A stretch of DNA of 64,000 nt from an uncultured Erythrobacter sp. (GCA_947498065.1 CANMIS010000005.1:186001-250000), one strand, 5' to 3'; shown: positions 1 to 9,574, counted from the first letter of the stretch. The notes: generated from the sequence alone by a model not told the origin. Translations and numbers: made by a program.

Positions 1-192
1 GCGATCGCCTTTGGCCTAGGCGGCCTTCTGGGCGCGCTTGGTGTCGATTTCGCCCGCCGCACCAATCAGGGCGACGGCGATGCCTTCCAACTGATTTTCG
101 CGCTCGAAGCCGGGCTTTTCATCATCGCTGCCGGCCTGGCGCTGCGCGCCACTCGCCGCATTCATTCCTCGCAAAAACAGGTGTTCGCATGA
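1..192 (+). CDS. Partial PucC/LhaA-family light-harvesting assembly MFS protein (C-terminal end)
   Basis: An open frame enters from the window edge and ends in TGA, giving the last 63 residues of a membrane protein. It shows a glycine-rich helix (IAFGLGGLLGALGV), a charged loop, a second hydrophobic helix (FALEAGLFIIAAGLAL) and a basic tail, which fits the last two transmembrane segments of the PucC/Bch2/LhaA family of major-facilitator proteins that help assemble light-harvesting complexes. The stop overlaps the bchP start (ATGA), so the two are translationally coupled, and a pucC-like gene next to bchP is a common arrangement in proteobacterial photosynthesis clusters. The family call rests on a short tail plus context. 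Confidence 0.65.
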   Translation, partial: AIAFGLGGLLGALGVDFARRTNQGDGDAFQLIFALEAGLFIIAAGLALRATRRIHSSQKQVFA

Positions 193-1382
193 CTGAGACG
201 ATCTATGATGTTGTCATTGTTGGTGGCGGCCCATCTGGGGCGACGGCGGCTGATGATCTGGCCCGGGCTGGTCATTCGGTGCTGCTGATGGAGCGGGGCG
301 GGCGGATCAAGCCATGCGGCGGTGCAGTGCCGCCGCGCTTGATGGAAGATTTCGAGATTCCGCAGAGCCTGCTGGTCGCGCGGGCGCGTTCGGCCCGCAT
401 GATTGCGCCTTCGAACCGCGCTGTCGATATGCCGGTTGGCGAGATTGGCTATGTCGGCATGGTCGACCGCGAAGAGTTTGACGAATGGCTGCGCGAACGC
501 GCGGTGAAAAGCGGTGCAGAGCGGCTGCAAGCGACCTTTGAGCGGATTGAGCGTGATGAGGAGGAAGGCACGATCGTGCGCTTTCGCCGGGAGCGCGGCG
601 GCGCGATTGAGCAAGTGCGCTCGCGGCTTGTGATTGGCGCAGATGGTGCCCGCTCGGCGGTTGCCAAGCAAAGCATTCCGGGCGCTGAAAAGATCCCCTG
701 CGTGTTCGCCTATCACGAGATCATTCAATCCCCTGATCATGCGAATGACGCCTATGATCCGGCGCGTTGCGACGTATTTTACCAGGGCAAACTCTCGCCA
801 GATTTCTACGCTTGGGTGTTCCCGCATGGCAAAACCGCCAGCATTGGCGTGGGCAGCGCAAACAAGGGCTTTTCCCTGCGCGGCGCGGTGACAACCATGC
901 GCGACGAGCTCGACCTCGCCAAGTGTGAGACAGTTCGCAGGGAGGGCGCGCCGATCCCGCTCAAACCCCTCAAACGTTGGGACAATGGCCGCGATGTGAT
1001 CGTTGCAGGCGATGCGGCGGGCATTGTTGCCCCGGCATCGGGTGAGGGCATTTATTACGCGATGATCGGCGGACGCTATGTGGCAGAGGCCGCGCGGGCA
1101 TTTCTAGCGACGGGCGAGGTCAAGGCCCTGCGTCAGGCGCGCAAACAGTTTATGAAAGAGCACGGCAAAGTGTTCTGGGTCCTCGGGATTATGCAATATT
1201 TCTGGTATTCCAGCGACAAGCGGCGTGAGCGGTTTGTGACCATGTGCGCCGATAAAGACGTGCAGCAGCTGACCTGGCAGGCCTATATGAACAAGCGGCT
1301 GGTACGCTCCAAACCGATGGCGCATGTCCGAATATTCTTGAAGGATTGCGCGCATCTGCTGGGGCTGAAGGCGCCTGCTTAA
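189..1382 (+). CDS. bchP: Geranylgeranyl diphosphate / geranylgeranyl-bacteriochlorophyll reductase BchP
   Basis: A 397-residue FAD-dependent reductase of the BchP/ChlP family. It reduces three double bonds of the geranylgeranyl tail to phytyl, the last step of bacteriochlorophyll a synthesis. The FAD Rossmann motif GGGPSG is at residues 12-17, followed by an E-R-G-G strand end and the family segment IKPCGGAVPPRL. A second FAD contact, GDAAGIVAPASGEGIYYAM, lies near residue 275. Length matches the family. It starts inside the stop of the upstream PucC-like gene, and its own stop overlaps the tspO start, so three or four genes form one rightward operon that converges on the puf operon. Confidence 0.95.
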   Translation: MTETIYDVVIVGGGPSGATAADDLARAGHSVLLMERGGRIKPCGGAVPPRLMEDFEIPQSLLVARARSARMIAPSNRAVDMPVGEIGYVGMVDREEFDEWLRERAVKSGAERLQATFERIERDEEEGTIVRFRRERGGAIEQVRSRLVIGADGARSAVAKQSIPGAEKIPCVFAYHEIIQSPDHANDAYDPARCDVFYQGKLSPDFYAWVFPHGKTASIGVGSANKGFSLRGAVTTMRDELDLAKCETVRREGAPIPLKPLKRWDNGRDVIVAGDAAGIVAPASGEGIYYAMIGGRYVAEAARAFLATGEVKALRQARKQFMKEHGKVFWVLGIMQYFWYSSDKRRERFVTMCADKDVQQLTWQAYMNKRLVRSKPMAHVRIFLKDCAHLLGLKAPA

Positions 1383-1864
1383 TGGGTAGAGTCTGGGTAT
1401 TACCGGTCGTCATCGCAAGTATTGCAGCGATTGCGGTGGCGATGCTGGGCGCGACGATCACCGATCTTGGCCCGTGGTATCAGTCGCTTGAAAAGCCGAG
1501 CTGGAACCCGCCTGATCAGCTGTTCCCAATCGCCTGGACGATTATCTTTGCTTTTGTGACGGCATCGGCCGTTTCCGCTTGGTTGGCCGCACCGACCCGC
1601 CGGGTGTCGGACGTGCTCATTTGCTTGTTCTCGCTCAATGCATTTCTCAACATCACTTGGAGCCTGATCTTCTTCAGGATCCAGCGACCAGACTTGGCTT
1701 TCATAGAGTTGTTGCTGTTGTGGCTGTCGATCCTAGCGCTCATTATCTACTCGTATCGATATTCAAAGGCAGCCAGCCTGCTGTTGGTGCCTTATCTGAT
1801 CTGGGTAACGATTGCCGGGGCGCTCAATTGGCAAGTGATTGAGCTCAACGGGCCATTTGGCTGA
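1382..1864 (+). CDS. tspO: TspO/MBR-family tryptophan-rich sensory protein
   Basis: A 160-residue integral membrane protein with five predicted helices. It carries the TspO signature WYQSLEKPSWNPP near residue 30, then W-T-I-I-F, and a C-terminal N-W-Q-V-I motif. The start used is the ATG at 1382, whose A is the last base of the bchP stop; the frame stays open further upstream, but that part lies within bchP. TspO (CrtK) of Rhodobacter binds porphyrins and tunes pigment gene expression to oxygen. Here the gene is coupled to bchP inside the photosynthesis cluster, so a similar pigment-linked role is likely but inferred. Confidence 0.9.
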   Translation: MGRVWVLPVVIASIAAIAVAMLGATITDLGPWYQSLEKPSWNPPDQLFPIAWTIIFAFVTASAVSAWLAAPTRRVSDVLICLFSLNAFLNITWSLIFFRIQRPDLAFIELLLLWLSILALIIYSYRYSKAASLLLVPYLIWVTIAGALNWQVIELNGPFG

Positions 1865-1874
1865 CCTTCCATTC

Positions 1875-2141
1875 ATGATGAGCGGTTTCTTCCAGTCCGG
1901 GCATGCTGCCGATTTGGTGCTCGCCGTGCTTGCATGTGAGGCGCTGTGGCTGAAGTCGCGCGGTTGGGCATGGGGCGGTATCTTCGCTCTGCTCGGACCG
2001 GCGGTGTTTCTGGTGCTTGGGGTGAGGGCCGCTCTGGTGGGAGCGGCGTGGTACTGGGTGGCATTGCCGCTGGCGCTTTCGCTGCCACTGCATCTGATTG
2101 ATTTGCGTGCGAGGTTCGCCGCGCGGTCCGGCCAAGAGTAA
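1875..2141 (+). CDS. Small conserved-looking membrane protein of the photosynthesis cluster
   Basis: An 88-residue protein with three hydrophobic segments (around residues 10-22, 28-50 and 55-75) and a short basic end. I do not recognise a named family. The ATG at 1875 (or the next one at 1878) is preferred to an upstream TTG at 1839 that lies inside tspO. It sits 10 bp after tspO in the same direction and is probably the last gene of the bchP operon. The third hydrophobic segment has two tryptophan/tyrosine residues that could face pigment, but no function can be assigned. Confidence 0.6.
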   Translation: MMSGFFQSGHAADLVLAVLACEALWLKSRGWAWGGIFALLGPAVFLVLGVRAALVGAAWYWVALPLALSLPLHLIDLRARFAARSGQE

Positions 2142-2198
2142 ACACCCGAAGAACAGTCACCAACGCGGTGCAATCCATATTCTTTGCAGGCAAAGAAA

Positions 2199-2232
2199 AA
2201 CCCGGCCCCTGATCAGGAACAGGAGCCGGGTT
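2199..2232 (-). terminator. Bidirectional rho-independent terminator between the bchP and puf operons
   Basis: Inverted repeat AACCCGGC / GCCGGGTT (2199-2206 and 2225-2232) with an 18-base loop. Read leftward the stem runs into TTTTTCTTTG, a good U-tract. Read rightward it is followed by the weaker TTCCCTTATT. It lies between two convergent operons, downstream of pufM and of the small membrane gene. Confidence 0.7.
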
Positions 2233-2306
2233 CCCTTATTAGCGAGCTCTACCCGTCGGGAGAGGAGGCGGGGGCCCGCTCGGGCCGCTAAGCCTTTGTT
2301 ACTCGT

Positions 2307-3230
2307 TTATTCTGGTGCGTAATGATGTTCCTGTGCCCACAGGTACCAATTGTCGACCACCGTGCCGGTCAACAGGATGCCGATACCGCCTGTAAAGGTC
2401 GTGAGTACTGCGAACCACCAAGCCCAGCGGTGGATCGATTCCATCGTGGCGTTAAAGCCCATCGTCCAGCGCCAGAACAGTCCAGCGCGCTCCGATGCTG
2501 TGCCGCGATCGGTGATTTGCTCGATCTCGCGCTCACCGCCATAGCGGCCAACAGCCAGGATCGTCGCGCCGTGCATGGCGAACAGCAGGGCTGAGCCATA
2601 GAGGAACACGATCGATAAAGCGTGGAACGGATTGTAGAACAGGTTCCCGTAAATCAGCGAGAAGTTGTTGGTCCAATCAAGGTGCGAGAAAATGCCATAT
2701 GGCACCGCCTCGGCCCAGCTGCCCATCAGTAATGGGCGGATAAAGCCAAGCACCAGGAATAGCCAGATCGCGCTCGCAAAGGCCCATGGAATGTGCATGC
2801 CCATGCCCAGCGCTTTCGCCCTAGTGTAGGTCCGCGCCCACCAGCACAATACTGAGATGGTGAGGAACGCGCCGGTCAAGATGAACCAGCCGCCTTCATT
2901 CAGCGGGACAATCGGGCTGAAGCCATATTCCGGACCGGGAGGGTCAAGCGAGAGCCAAAAAAGCTCGCGCATGAACCCTTGCGGACTCCAATTGACCTGC
3001 GCCCAGAAATTCAGGCCGATGATCATGATCGCCGCACCGCCAAAAGCGAGCGCGATCATGCCCAGCCAGCCGAGATAGAACGGCCCGATCTGAGCCTGTC
3101 CGATCTTGCCCGCCCAATAGCTGTAGAAGGTCTGGTTGATCCGGTCTTCGTTCCCAGCCGGCAGCGCAACGCCCATCTCAGGGGCCGCTTTGACCTGGAT
3201 TTGAGTGAAGATATTTTGATAGCGTAGCAT
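2307..3230 (-). CDS. pufM: Photosynthetic reaction centre M subunit
   Basis: A 307-residue protein with the five-helix fold of the type II reaction centre M chain. Visible signatures are the N-terminal [19 protein letters not shown] before helix A, the helix D segment [22 protein letters not shown] with the bacteriochlorophyll and iron ligand histidines, and [10 protein letters not shown] in helix E. With PufL it holds the special pair, bacteriopheophytins, quinones and non-haem iron in the inner membrane. It is the last gene of the leftward bchC-bchXYZ-pufBALM run. No pufC (tetrahaem cytochrome) follows it; a terminator lies about 75 bp downstream. Confidence 0.98.
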   Translation of the reverse strand: MLRYQNIFTQIQVKAAPEMGVALPAGNEDRINQTFYSYWAGKIGQAQIGPFYLGWLGMIALAFGGAAIMIIGLNFWAQVNWSPQGFMRELFWLSLDPPGPEYGFSPIVPLNEGGWFILTGAFLTISVLCWWARTYTRAKALGMGMHIPWAFASAIWLFLVLGFIRPLLMGSWAEAVPYGIFSHLDWTNNFSLIYGNLFYNPFHALSIVFLYGSALLFAMHGATILAVGRYGGEREIEQITDRGTASERAGLFWRWTMGFNATMESIHRWAWWFAVLTTFTGGIGILLTGTVVDNWYLWAQEHHYAPE

Positions 3231-3243
3231 TATCAGGTTCTCC

Positions 3244-4065
3244 TCAAGACCAGATCGGGATGGCTTTCCAGAAATCCCAGAATTCGACCCAGCTGCCGAC
3301 GTACAATGGACCAGCGATCACGATGCAGGCCGCGCTCCAGAACCCAGCGTTTAGTGCCAGGATCAGACCGACCCGGTGAATGCCCAAAGTGCCGACCGAA
3401 TAGCCGATGAAATCACGGAAATAGGTGTCTTCATATTCTGGCGATTTCACCTCAGTGCCCTTTTCAGGGTTCACCGCAGAGAGCACCAGCGAGCCGTGCA
3501 AAGCCAGCGCGAGACACGTCGTAAAAAAGAACGTGATCGCGATCATATGCAGCGGGTTGTAGTGGAAGTTCACATATTGGTAGCCGACGTTAGAGACCCA
3601 GTCCAAGTGGGTCCAAATCCCGTATGGGAAACCGTGGCCCCATGCGCCCATCAAGACCGGGCGAATAACCACCAGGGTCACGTAAGCAAGCACGGCAAAG
3701 CTGAATGCGAACGGGACGTGCAGCCCCATGCCCAGCTTGCGCGATATCTCCACTTGCCTTAGCGCCCACGACCCAAAGGCCACGATCGCGCAGGCTGTAA
3801 TGACTTGCCAATAGCCGCCCTCATTGAGCGGCATCAGCTTAAGACCGGCTTCAATGGCTGGAGGATCGATTGAGATCAGCCACGGGTTCAGGGTTGGCCC
3901 CTGAGCCGCAGAGGCAAAGATCAACATGGTCCCCAGCAGCGCACTGATCGCCGCTGTCACCCCGAAAAATCCGACGTAAAATGGCCCTACCCAGAAATCG
4001 AAGAGATCCCCTCCGATCAAGGTACCACCACGCACACGGTATTTGCGCTCGAAACTAAGGAGCAT
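3244..4065 (-). CDS. pufL: Photosynthetic reaction centre L subunit
   Basis: A 273-residue L chain, the normal family length. The start at 4065 gives the typical N-terminus [20 protein letters not shown] and has a GGAGGA ribosome binding site just upstream; a longer open frame to 4143 adds 26 atypical residues and is rejected. Key helix segments visible are GPFYVGFFG, the helix D stretch [22 protein letters not shown] with ligand histidines, and [14 protein letters not shown] in helix E. It is separated from pufM by 13 bp and from pufA by a 94-bp spacer carrying a strong hairpin. Confidence 0.97.
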   Translation of the reverse strand: MLLSFERKYRVRGGTLIGGDLFDFWVGPFYVGFFGVTAAISALLGTMLIFASAAQGPTLNPWLISIDPPAIEAGLKLMPLNEGGYWQVITACAIVAFGSWALRQVEISRKLGMGLHVPFAFSFAVLAYVTLVVIRPVLMGAWGHGFPYGIWTHLDWVSNVGYQYVNFHYNPLHMIAITFFFTTCLALALHGSLVLSAVNPEKGTEVKSPEYEDTYFRDFIGYSVGTLGIHRVGLILALNAGFWSAACIVIAGPLYVGSWVEFWDFWKAIPIWS

Positions 4066-4118
4066 AAATCCATCCTCCCCACCAAGACGGCAGGTTCTTC
4101 TCGTGTTCGTTAAGTTGT

Positions 4119-4142
4119 TGGAGGCAGGCGAACCTGCCTCCA
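4119..4142 (-). promoter_or_regulatory. Intercistronic mRNA hairpin between pufA and pufL
   Basis: A perfect 10-bp stem (TGGAGGCAGG / CCTGCCTCCA) closed by a four-base CGAA loop lies in the gap between the pufA stop and the pufL start. No long U-tract follows in the leftward direction, so it is unlikely to be a complete terminator. In Rhodobacter capsulatus, hairpins at this same place protect the pufBA part of the mRNA from 3'-to-5' decay and set the LH1-to-reaction-centre ratio. The same role is inferred here. Confidence 0.75.
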
Positions 4143-4159
4143 CACTTGTGAAAGCTCGA

Positions 4160-4348
4160 CTAGCCGGAGGCTTCCGAGCTTTCGATCACTGCAGCTGCTT
4201 GTGACGAGGTCGCACTGGCTCCATCGAGCCAGTTGTAGCGGTCCGTGCTAAGCAGAATGAAGTGGATGCTAAAGGCCAGCACAGCCAAGCCCACATGCAG
4301 GGCAACAAGCACCCGGCGAACATCAAATTGATGCCAAATTCTCCACAT
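4160..4348 (-). CDS. pufA: Light-harvesting complex 1 alpha polypeptide
   Basis: A 62-residue single-helix protein beginning [18 protein letters not shown], the standard LH1 alpha N-terminus. His29 in the segment [10 protein letters not shown] is the expected bacteriochlorophyll ligand, and a downstream Trp (RYNWLDG) is typical of the LH1 carotenoid/BChl environment. The C-terminal tail after the helix is Ala/Ser-rich and probably periplasmic. It follows pufB by about 23 bp and forms the ring around the PufLM core. Confidence 0.95.
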   Translation of the reverse strand: MWRIWHQFDVRRVLVALHVGLAVLAFSIHFILLSTDRYNWLDGASATSSQAAAVIESSEASG

Positions 4349-4371
4349 AGGTAATTCCTATCTTTTGATTA

Positions 4372-4536
4372 TTAGGGGATCGGAAGCCAAGGCTTGTTAA
4401 TCCAAAGCAAAAGGTGAGCGACGACAGCAATGCCGACGTAAAGAGCGAAGGTGCCCATAAATGCTTTATGGATCTCCTTGGCTTCTTCGTCGGTCAGATA
4501 CGTGCCAACGCTCGGGCGATCAGCCGGATCGTTCAT
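4372..4536 (-). CDS. pufB: Light-harvesting complex 1 beta polypeptide
   Basis: A 54-residue gene found by reading the reverse complement between pufA and bchZ. It starts MNDPADRPSVGTYLTDEEAK and ends LLLWINKPWLPIP. His41 in AVVAHLLLW is the expected bacteriochlorophyll ligand, and His23 in KEIHKAF is the conserved upstream histidine of LH beta chains. The C-terminal WLP is typical of LH1 beta. It is the first puf gene, about 133 bp after the end of bchZ; that gap has several small inverted repeats but no pufQ-like reading frame. Confidence 0.95.
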   Translation of the reverse strand: MNDPADRPSVGTYLTDEEAKEIHKAFMGTFALYVGIAVVAHLLLWINKPWLPIP

Positions 4537-4669
4537 CGGTATTCTCCGTATTCAATTGTTGGAGTGAGGGCATAACTGCCCCCGACGATATCCCCGCGTG
4601 ATCCCCCACGTGGATTTGGGAGCCTGTTTCCAGGCAATCTTGTAAACTGGTTGGTTCGCTTGGCGCTCA

Positions 4670-6115
4670 TCATGCGCTTTCTCCTTCGAGAAGAGCGTCC
4701 GCGAGGCAATCTGCGGTCACGATGGTGTTGCCGTGGCTGCGCGCCGCCCGTTCGGCGGCATCGCGTAGACGCTTGGCTGCGGAAATGCGGATTAGGACCG
4801 GCTGTGCCTCGACCAGCTCATCGAGCTTGGTCTTGGCGGCATCGTCCCAGGTCAGCTCGGTCAGCTCGCGCGCCGGCGTGGCGGGCACTTTGTCCATCTC
4901 GGTGCCGAGCGGCAGGATGTGGAACAGCGCATCAAACAGCGCATTGCAAACTTCTTGAACGAGATATGTCGCGCCCGAATAGCCCATGAACGGTGTGCCG
5001 GTGTGGCGGCGGATGGCCGCCCCGGGGAAGCTCGCAGGGATGTAGATCCCGCGCGCGCCGCATTCGGCCATATACATCCGCTCATTGTAGCTGCCGAACA
5101 CCACCAGCGGCGGGTTGGCGGCAATGGCTGCGCGCACATCTTCGTTCTTGGGTTTGACTCCTGCGCTGCGCGAAAAGGCGAAGGCGCATGGCAGGCCCAT
5201 GTCGTCATCGAGGAAATGCTGGATGCCGCGCGCATAGGTCTCGTTGGCTACAATTCCGAAGTTCGCAGTACCAAAGAAGTCTTGCGTGACCGAGCGCCAC
5301 AGATCCCACAACGGCTTGATCGTGGTGTGCTTCTCACGCTCGATAAAGGGCTCTGGATCGAGGCCCAGCTCTGCCGCCAAGGCGCGCAGGAACTTCGTTG
5401 TCGAGGACAGCCCAACTGGGGCTTGAAAATAGGGCCGCTCCAAGGTCTCGCACAGATTGCGACCAAACTCGCGGTACATGCAGACATTGGCGTCTGACAT
5501 GCCAAGCTGGCGAATATCGGCGAGGTGGCTACCGAGCGGGAAGACCATGCCAACCTCTGCGCCGATCCCTTCGATCAGACGCCGGATTTCGGCGAGATCG
5601 GAGGGCATGTTGAACATGCCATAGGACGGGCCGATGATGTTGACGCGCGGCTTCTCGCCTTCTTTGCGAACGCGCGGTTTCGGGTTCTTCTTCGGCCCAA
5701 ACTCGGTCCACAGCCAGGTGAGCGCGCGGTCGGCGCTTTCCCACTGATCTTCATCGATAGTGCGCGGCAGGAAGCGCTTGATATTGGTGCCTTCCGGCGT
5801 CACACCGCCGCCAATCATTTCAGCGATGGAGCCGGTGACGACAACCGCAGGCAGTTCCGGATCGAGCGTTTCCCAAGCGCGCTTCATCGCGCCTTCCGTG
5901 CCCGTTTTGCCAAGCTCTTCTTCGCCCAGACCCGTTACCACGATGGGCAGCTCATGCGGGGGCAGGGCATCGGTGTAATGCAGCACGGACGTGACCGGCA
6001 GGTTCTCGCACCCGACCGGGCCATCGATGATGACTTGCAGGCCTTTGACCGCCGTAAAGACGTAAGTGGCGCCCCAATAGCCGCCAGCGCGATCGTGATC
6101 GAGAACGAGGGTCAT
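4670..6115 (-). CDS. bchZ: Chlorophyllide a reductase subunit Z
   Basis: A 481-residue NifK/BchB-like subunit of chlorophyllide a oxidoreductase (COR), which reduces the C7-C8 bond of ring B to make the bacteriochlorin. The N-terminus has the cysteine-bearing segment [21 protein letters not shown], a [4Fe-4S] ligand region, and internal blocks such as [15 protein letters not shown] and [20 protein letters not shown]. It overlaps bchY by 4 bp (ATGA), so the Y and Z subunits are made in a coupled way. The puf genes follow downstream. Confidence 0.95.
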   Translation of the reverse strand: MTLVLDHDRAGGYWGATYVFTAVKGLQVIIDGPVGCENLPVTSVLHYTDALPPHELPIVVTGLGEEELGKTGTEGAMKRAWETLDPELPAVVVTGSIAEMIGGGVTPEGTNIKRFLPRTIDEDQWESADRALTWLWTEFGPKKNPKPRVRKEGEKPRVNIIGPSYGMFNMPSDLAEIRRLIEGIGAEVGMVFPLGSHLADIRQLGMSDANVCMYREFGRNLCETLERPYFQAPVGLSSTTKFLRALAAELGLDPEPFIEREKHTTIKPLWDLWRSVTQDFFGTANFGIVANETYARGIQHFLDDDMGLPCAFAFSRSAGVKPKNEDVRAAIAANPPLVVFGSYNERMYMAECGARGIYIPASFPGAAIRRHTGTPFMGYSGATYLVQEVCNALFDALFHILPLGTEMDKVPATPARELTELTWDDAAKTKLDELVEAQPVLIRISAAKRLRDAAERAARSHGNTIVTADCLADALLEGESA

Positions 6116-7653
6116 GTGCCCACCGCCTCAGCCGCCTTGCGGGCCGCTTCGTTGAGTGCCGCGTATTTTTTTCTGAATTTCGGACGATCAATCGGCGTGT
6201 CTTCCCAAACGCCCGCTGCGTGCTCTGTGCCGACCCCTTCGAAGAAATCGCGCATCTTATCGAACCTGGCCTTGTTGCCCATCGCCGCATTGATGACTTG
6301 AGCGAGACTACCCGCACCTGCCGGACCCATCAGGGGCCGGGCAGAGATGAGGTTGGTGAAGTAGAGCGAAGGAATCGCCTTCGCCTTGGCATGTTGGACC
6401 ACCGGAGTGGTGCCAATCGCAAGATCGGGTCGAAATTCAGAAATCGCGGCAATGTCTTCTTCAAGGCTCGCGCGGAAGTTCACCCGCACGCCGTGTGCCT
6501 CCAGCCATTCGCGGTCCGGATCGGACCAGCGCGTTTGCGGGCATGCACTGCCGACATAGGGCACATCTGCGCCGCTTTCGATCAGCAAGCGAGCGACGAG
6601 CAATTCAGATCCCTCATAGCCGGACACAGTGATGCGGCCGTTGATGGGTGCGGAGACCAATGCGCCTTTGATCGCACCGACCATTGTGTCTTTGACGCCG
6701 TCGACCTTGCTTTGCGCGAGACCCAAAGTCTGACCCAAGCAATCGAGCCATGCGGCGGTGCCGTCTGCGCCGACAGGGGCGGAGCCAATGATCGGGCGGC
6801 CGGCCTTTTCAAATTCGCGGATGCTGGCGGTGTAGAACGGGTGGATCGCGGCAACGACCGCGCAATCAAGTGCGGAATAGAGCTCGCGCCATTCGCGCGT
6901 TGGCACAACCGGGCCAGCGGCCAATCCCAGCGGCTCCAGCATTTGTCCGATGCCGACAGGGTCAGCCGGGAACATCTCGCCCAGCAAGGTGACGCTTGGC
7001 TTGTCTGTTCGCTCAGCTGGCGCAGCAACCGGGCCAGCAGCCACTTCCTCGCGTGCATATTGCAGCATCGCGCCAGCGAGGACGTCTTTCGCCTCGGCAT
7101 GGGTGGGAATGCCAAAGCCAGGCACATCAATGCCAACAATGCGCACGCCGTTGATCTGCTTCTTCAGCAGCCGAAGCGGCACACCGCTCGCGGTGGGTAC
7201 GCACAGATTGGTGACAATAATCGTGTCGTATTGCTCAGGATCAGCGAGGTCTTCGACCGCTTCCTTGATGTCCTCAAACAGCTTGCCTGTGACCAGCGTT
7301 TCGCTGCTGAACGGGACATAGCCCACCGTCCGCCGCGCACCGTAGAAATGCGAGGTGAAGGTGAGGCCGTAAACACAGCAGGCCGAGCCTGAAAGCACGG
7401 TCGCTGTGCGGCGCATGCGAAGGCCCACTCGGAGCGACCCGAAGGCTGGGCACATGCTTTGCGGTTGGTCATGCGGGCCGACTGGATAATCGGCCTCGTA
7501 TTGATCGAGAATGTCGCTCTTGCCAGCAGCGCGCGCGGCCTCGTGCATGGTCTCGCCGCTGGAGCACGCGCCACCTTCGGGCGCTGGCGCAGCCAGGTCG
7601 AGCGTGTCGCGATTGCGGCCCATATCAGGGTTCGAGGCGGGAGCGTCTGTCAT
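6112..7653 (-). CDS. bchY: Chlorophyllide a reductase subunit Y
   Basis: A 513-residue NifD/BchN-like subunit that pairs with BchZ in the catalytic component of COR. Cysteines in [12 protein letters not shown] and in the segment [19 protein letters not shown], plus [13 protein letters not shown], match the Fe-S ligand regions of the family. An N-terminal tract of about 30 residues is polar and probably disordered. Its start shares one base with the bchX stop and its end overlaps bchZ, so bchX-bchY-bchZ are tightly coupled. Confidence 0.95.
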   Translation of the reverse strand: MTDAPASNPDMGRNRDTLDLAAPAPEGGACSSGETMHEAARAAGKSDILDQYEADYPVGPHDQPQSMCPAFGSLRVGLRMRRTATVLSGSACCVYGLTFTSHFYGARRTVGYVPFSSETLVTGKLFEDIKEAVEDLADPEQYDTIIVTNLCVPTASGVPLRLLKKQINGVRIVGIDVPGFGIPTHAEAKDVLAGAMLQYAREEVAAGPVAAPAERTDKPSVTLLGEMFPADPVGIGQMLEPLGLAAGPVVPTREWRELYSALDCAVVAAIHPFYTASIREFEKAGRPIIGSAPVGADGTAAWLDCLGQTLGLAQSKVDGVKDTMVGAIKGALVSAPINGRITVSGYEGSELLVARLLIESGADVPYVGSACPQTRWSDPDREWLEAHGVRVNFRASLEEDIAAISEFRPDLAIGTTPVVQHAKAKAIPSLYFTNLISARPLMGPAGAGSLAQVINAAMGNKARFDKMRDFFEGVGTEHAAGVWEDTPIDRPKFRKKYAALNEAARKAAEAVGT

Positions 7654-8642
7654 CAGATTTCGTCGTAAATGACCTCGAGCGATGGTTTTTCTTCGAACAC
7701 GCCGCCGCGCATGTCAGCCTGAGTGGCGGGGACGAGCGTGATATTTCCACCTGTTTCTTCTGGTGAAAACAGACCCAAAAGACCGTCTTGATCGAGCGGG
7801 CTTGGTTGCAGCGGAGGAGCGGTCTCGACATTGCTTGCCAGCGTCTCAAACAGGCTACCCCATTCGCCATCAGGCTTGCCAATGATCTGATAATTGGCGG
7901 ATTTGCGCCTGATGTCCTCATCAGCCGGAATAGCTGTCAGAACCGGGATGCCGACCGCTTCAGCGAAAGCGTGTGCTTCACCGGTGCCATCATCCTTGTT
8001 CACGATCATGCCGGCCACACCAACATTGCCGCCCATTTTGCGGAAATATTCGACCGCATGGCAGACGTTGTTGGCGACATAGAGGGATTGCATGTCGTTC
8101 GAGCCGACCACGATCACCTTTTGACACATGTCCCGTGCAATCGGCAGGCCGAAGCCGCCGCACACCACATCGCCAAGGAAATCGAGCAGGACATAGTCAA
8201 AGCCCCATTCGTGAAAGCCCAGTTTTTCCAGCAGTTCAAAGCCATGGATAATGCCGCGACCGCCGCAGCCCCGACCAACCTCTGGCCCGCCAAGCTCCAT
8301 CGCGAACACGCCGTCACGCTGGAAGCAGACATCCTCGATGTTCACTTCTTCACCGGCGAGTTTTTTCTTCGAAGAGGTTTCAATGATCGTCGGGCAGCTC
8401 TTGCCGCCGAACAACAGGCTGGTGGTGTCTGACTTTGGGTCGCAGCCAATCAGCAGCACGCGTTTGCCCTGCTGCGCCATCATGTAGCTGAGGTTGGAAA
8501 GCGCAAAACTCTTGCCTGAGCCGCCTTTGCCGTAAATCGCAATAACCTGCGTTTCGCTGGTCACTTCGCCGGTGTGAACGGGATCGGGCTCTTGGTCAGC
8601 CTCTTCACGCAGTGCTTCAGCCTGTGTTTCGAGCATTGTCAT
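7653..8642 (-). CDS. bchX: Chlorophyllide a reductase iron protein subunit X
   Basis: The NifH-like ATPase that passes electrons to BchYZ. With the start at 8642 it has 329 residues; this ATG overlaps the bchC stop (ATGA), and a start at 8657 would lie inside bchC. The P-loop GKGGSGKS is at residues 38-45. The two cysteines that bridge the [4Fe-4S] cluster of the dimer are visible in GRGCGGRGIIHGFE and DVVCGGFGLPIA. Switch motifs DPKSDTT and DFLGDV are present. The C-terminal 45 residues after the ATPase core are variable in this family. Confidence 0.95.
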   Translation of the reverse strand: MTMLETQAEALREEADQEPDPVHTGEVTSETQVIAIYGKGGSGKSFALSNLSYMMAQQGKRVLLIGCDPKSDTTSLLFGGKSCPTIIETSSKKKLAGEEVNIEDVCFQRDGVFAMELGGPEVGRGCGGRGIIHGFELLEKLGFHEWGFDYVLLDFLGDVVCGGFGLPIARDMCQKVIVVGSNDMQSLYVANNVCHAVEYFRKMGGNVGVAGMIVNKDDGTGEAHAFAEAVGIPVLTAIPADEDIRRKSANYQIIGKPDGEWGSLFETLASNVETAPPLQPSPLDQDGLLGLFSPEETGGNITLVPATQADMRGGVFEEKPSLEVIYDEI

Positions 8643-9574
8643 GCGCAGACCCTCCAATCGAGAACCATTTTTAGGCAGTCGGGATCGCCGAATGCGCGTG
8701 GGTAAGCCTCTGATGCGTCGGCGGCAGAGCGCCGGTCGCTGATCAATCCGGTTAGGTTAAGTTTGCCGCTTTCGATCAGCGCGCAAGTTTGCGTGAGATC
8801 AGCAGGCTGCCATTCAGCGGCGATGCGCAGACGCGCCTCGGCCATGAAGGCAGGGGCAAAATCAAAGCTTAAGCGCTTGGAATAAAAACCGGCGAGCGTG
8901 ATCTCTCCGCCCTTGGTAAGGCGCGTGATCAGCATGTCGAGCAGCTTCTCATCGCCGCTAGCATCGTAGATCGACGCATAGTCGCGCCGCTCATCCTGAT
9001 CGGGTGCAATCACGCTGTAGCCTGTTCCGCCTTCGCGGCGACCGGCGTGGGTTTCCCAAACTGTCGGCGCGGAATGGCCCAGCGCGATTGTTAGACGCGC
9101 CAGTAAACGGCCAAGCACGCCGTGGCCTATAATAAGGTCGGGCGGTGTGCCGCCATTGATCGCGTGAAGCGCGGTTGCGGCAAGTGCATGCAGCACGCCT
9201 GCATCGCCCAGCGACTCGGAAACGGTGAAGGCGCGGGAGGATGAGACAACCAGACGCTGCGATGTTCCGCCGAACAATCCGCGTGCCTCAGTGTAGCAAT
9301 TGGCCCCTGGCACAAACACCCAATCGCCGATTCGCGATTTGGCCTCCGCGCGCGCATCAACAATGCGACCGACCGATTCGTACCCAGGCACCAGCGGGTA
9401 ACCCATCCCTGGAAATTCAGGCATTTGCCCGTTCCACAGAAGCTTTTCAGTGCCGCCGCTAATGCCGCTAAATGCTGTTTCTACGAGGACATCGGAAGGC
9501 TTTTGTGCGGTCAGCTCAAGCGTCCGGAGCGCTAAGCGCTCTGGTCCCTCAAGTGTGACAGCCAATGCTTCCAT
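8639..9574 (-). CDS. bchC: Bacteriochlorophyllide a dehydrogenase BchC
   Basis: A 311-residue medium-chain dehydrogenase-like protein that oxidises the C3 hydroxyethyl group of the bacteriochlorin to acetyl. Signatures include VETAFSGISGGTEKLLWNG near the N-terminus, GMGYPLVPGYESVGRI and the nucleotide-binding segment LIIGHGVLGRLLARL. The start at 9574 gives MEALAVTLEG and has a GGGGAAGAGG ribosome binding site; a longer frame to 9658 is rejected because it crosses the promoter. It heads the bchC-bchXYZ-puf superoperon, with two PpsR-type sites upstream. Confidence 0.94.
   Translation of the reverse strand: MEALAVTLEGPERLALRTLELTAQKPSDVLVETAFSGISGGTEKLLWNGQMPEFPGMGYPLVPGYESVGRIVDARAEAKSRIGDWVFVPGANCYTEARGLFGGTSQRLVVSSSRAFTVSESLGDAGVLHALAATALHAINGGTPPDLIIGHGVLGRLLARLTIALGHSAPTVWETHAGRREGGTGYSVIAPDQDERRDYASIYDASGDEKLLDMLITRLTKGGEITLAGFYSKRLSFDFAPAFMAEARLRIAAEWQPADLTQTCALIESGKLNLTGLISDRRSAADASEAYPRAFGDPDCLKMVLDWRVCA

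Noticed and set aside
4568..4640. Small inverted repeats (GGGCA/TGCCC and CCTG/CAGG) between bchZ and pufB
   Set aside because: Stems are only 4-5 bp and no U-tract follows; they may be mRNA features but cannot be called.
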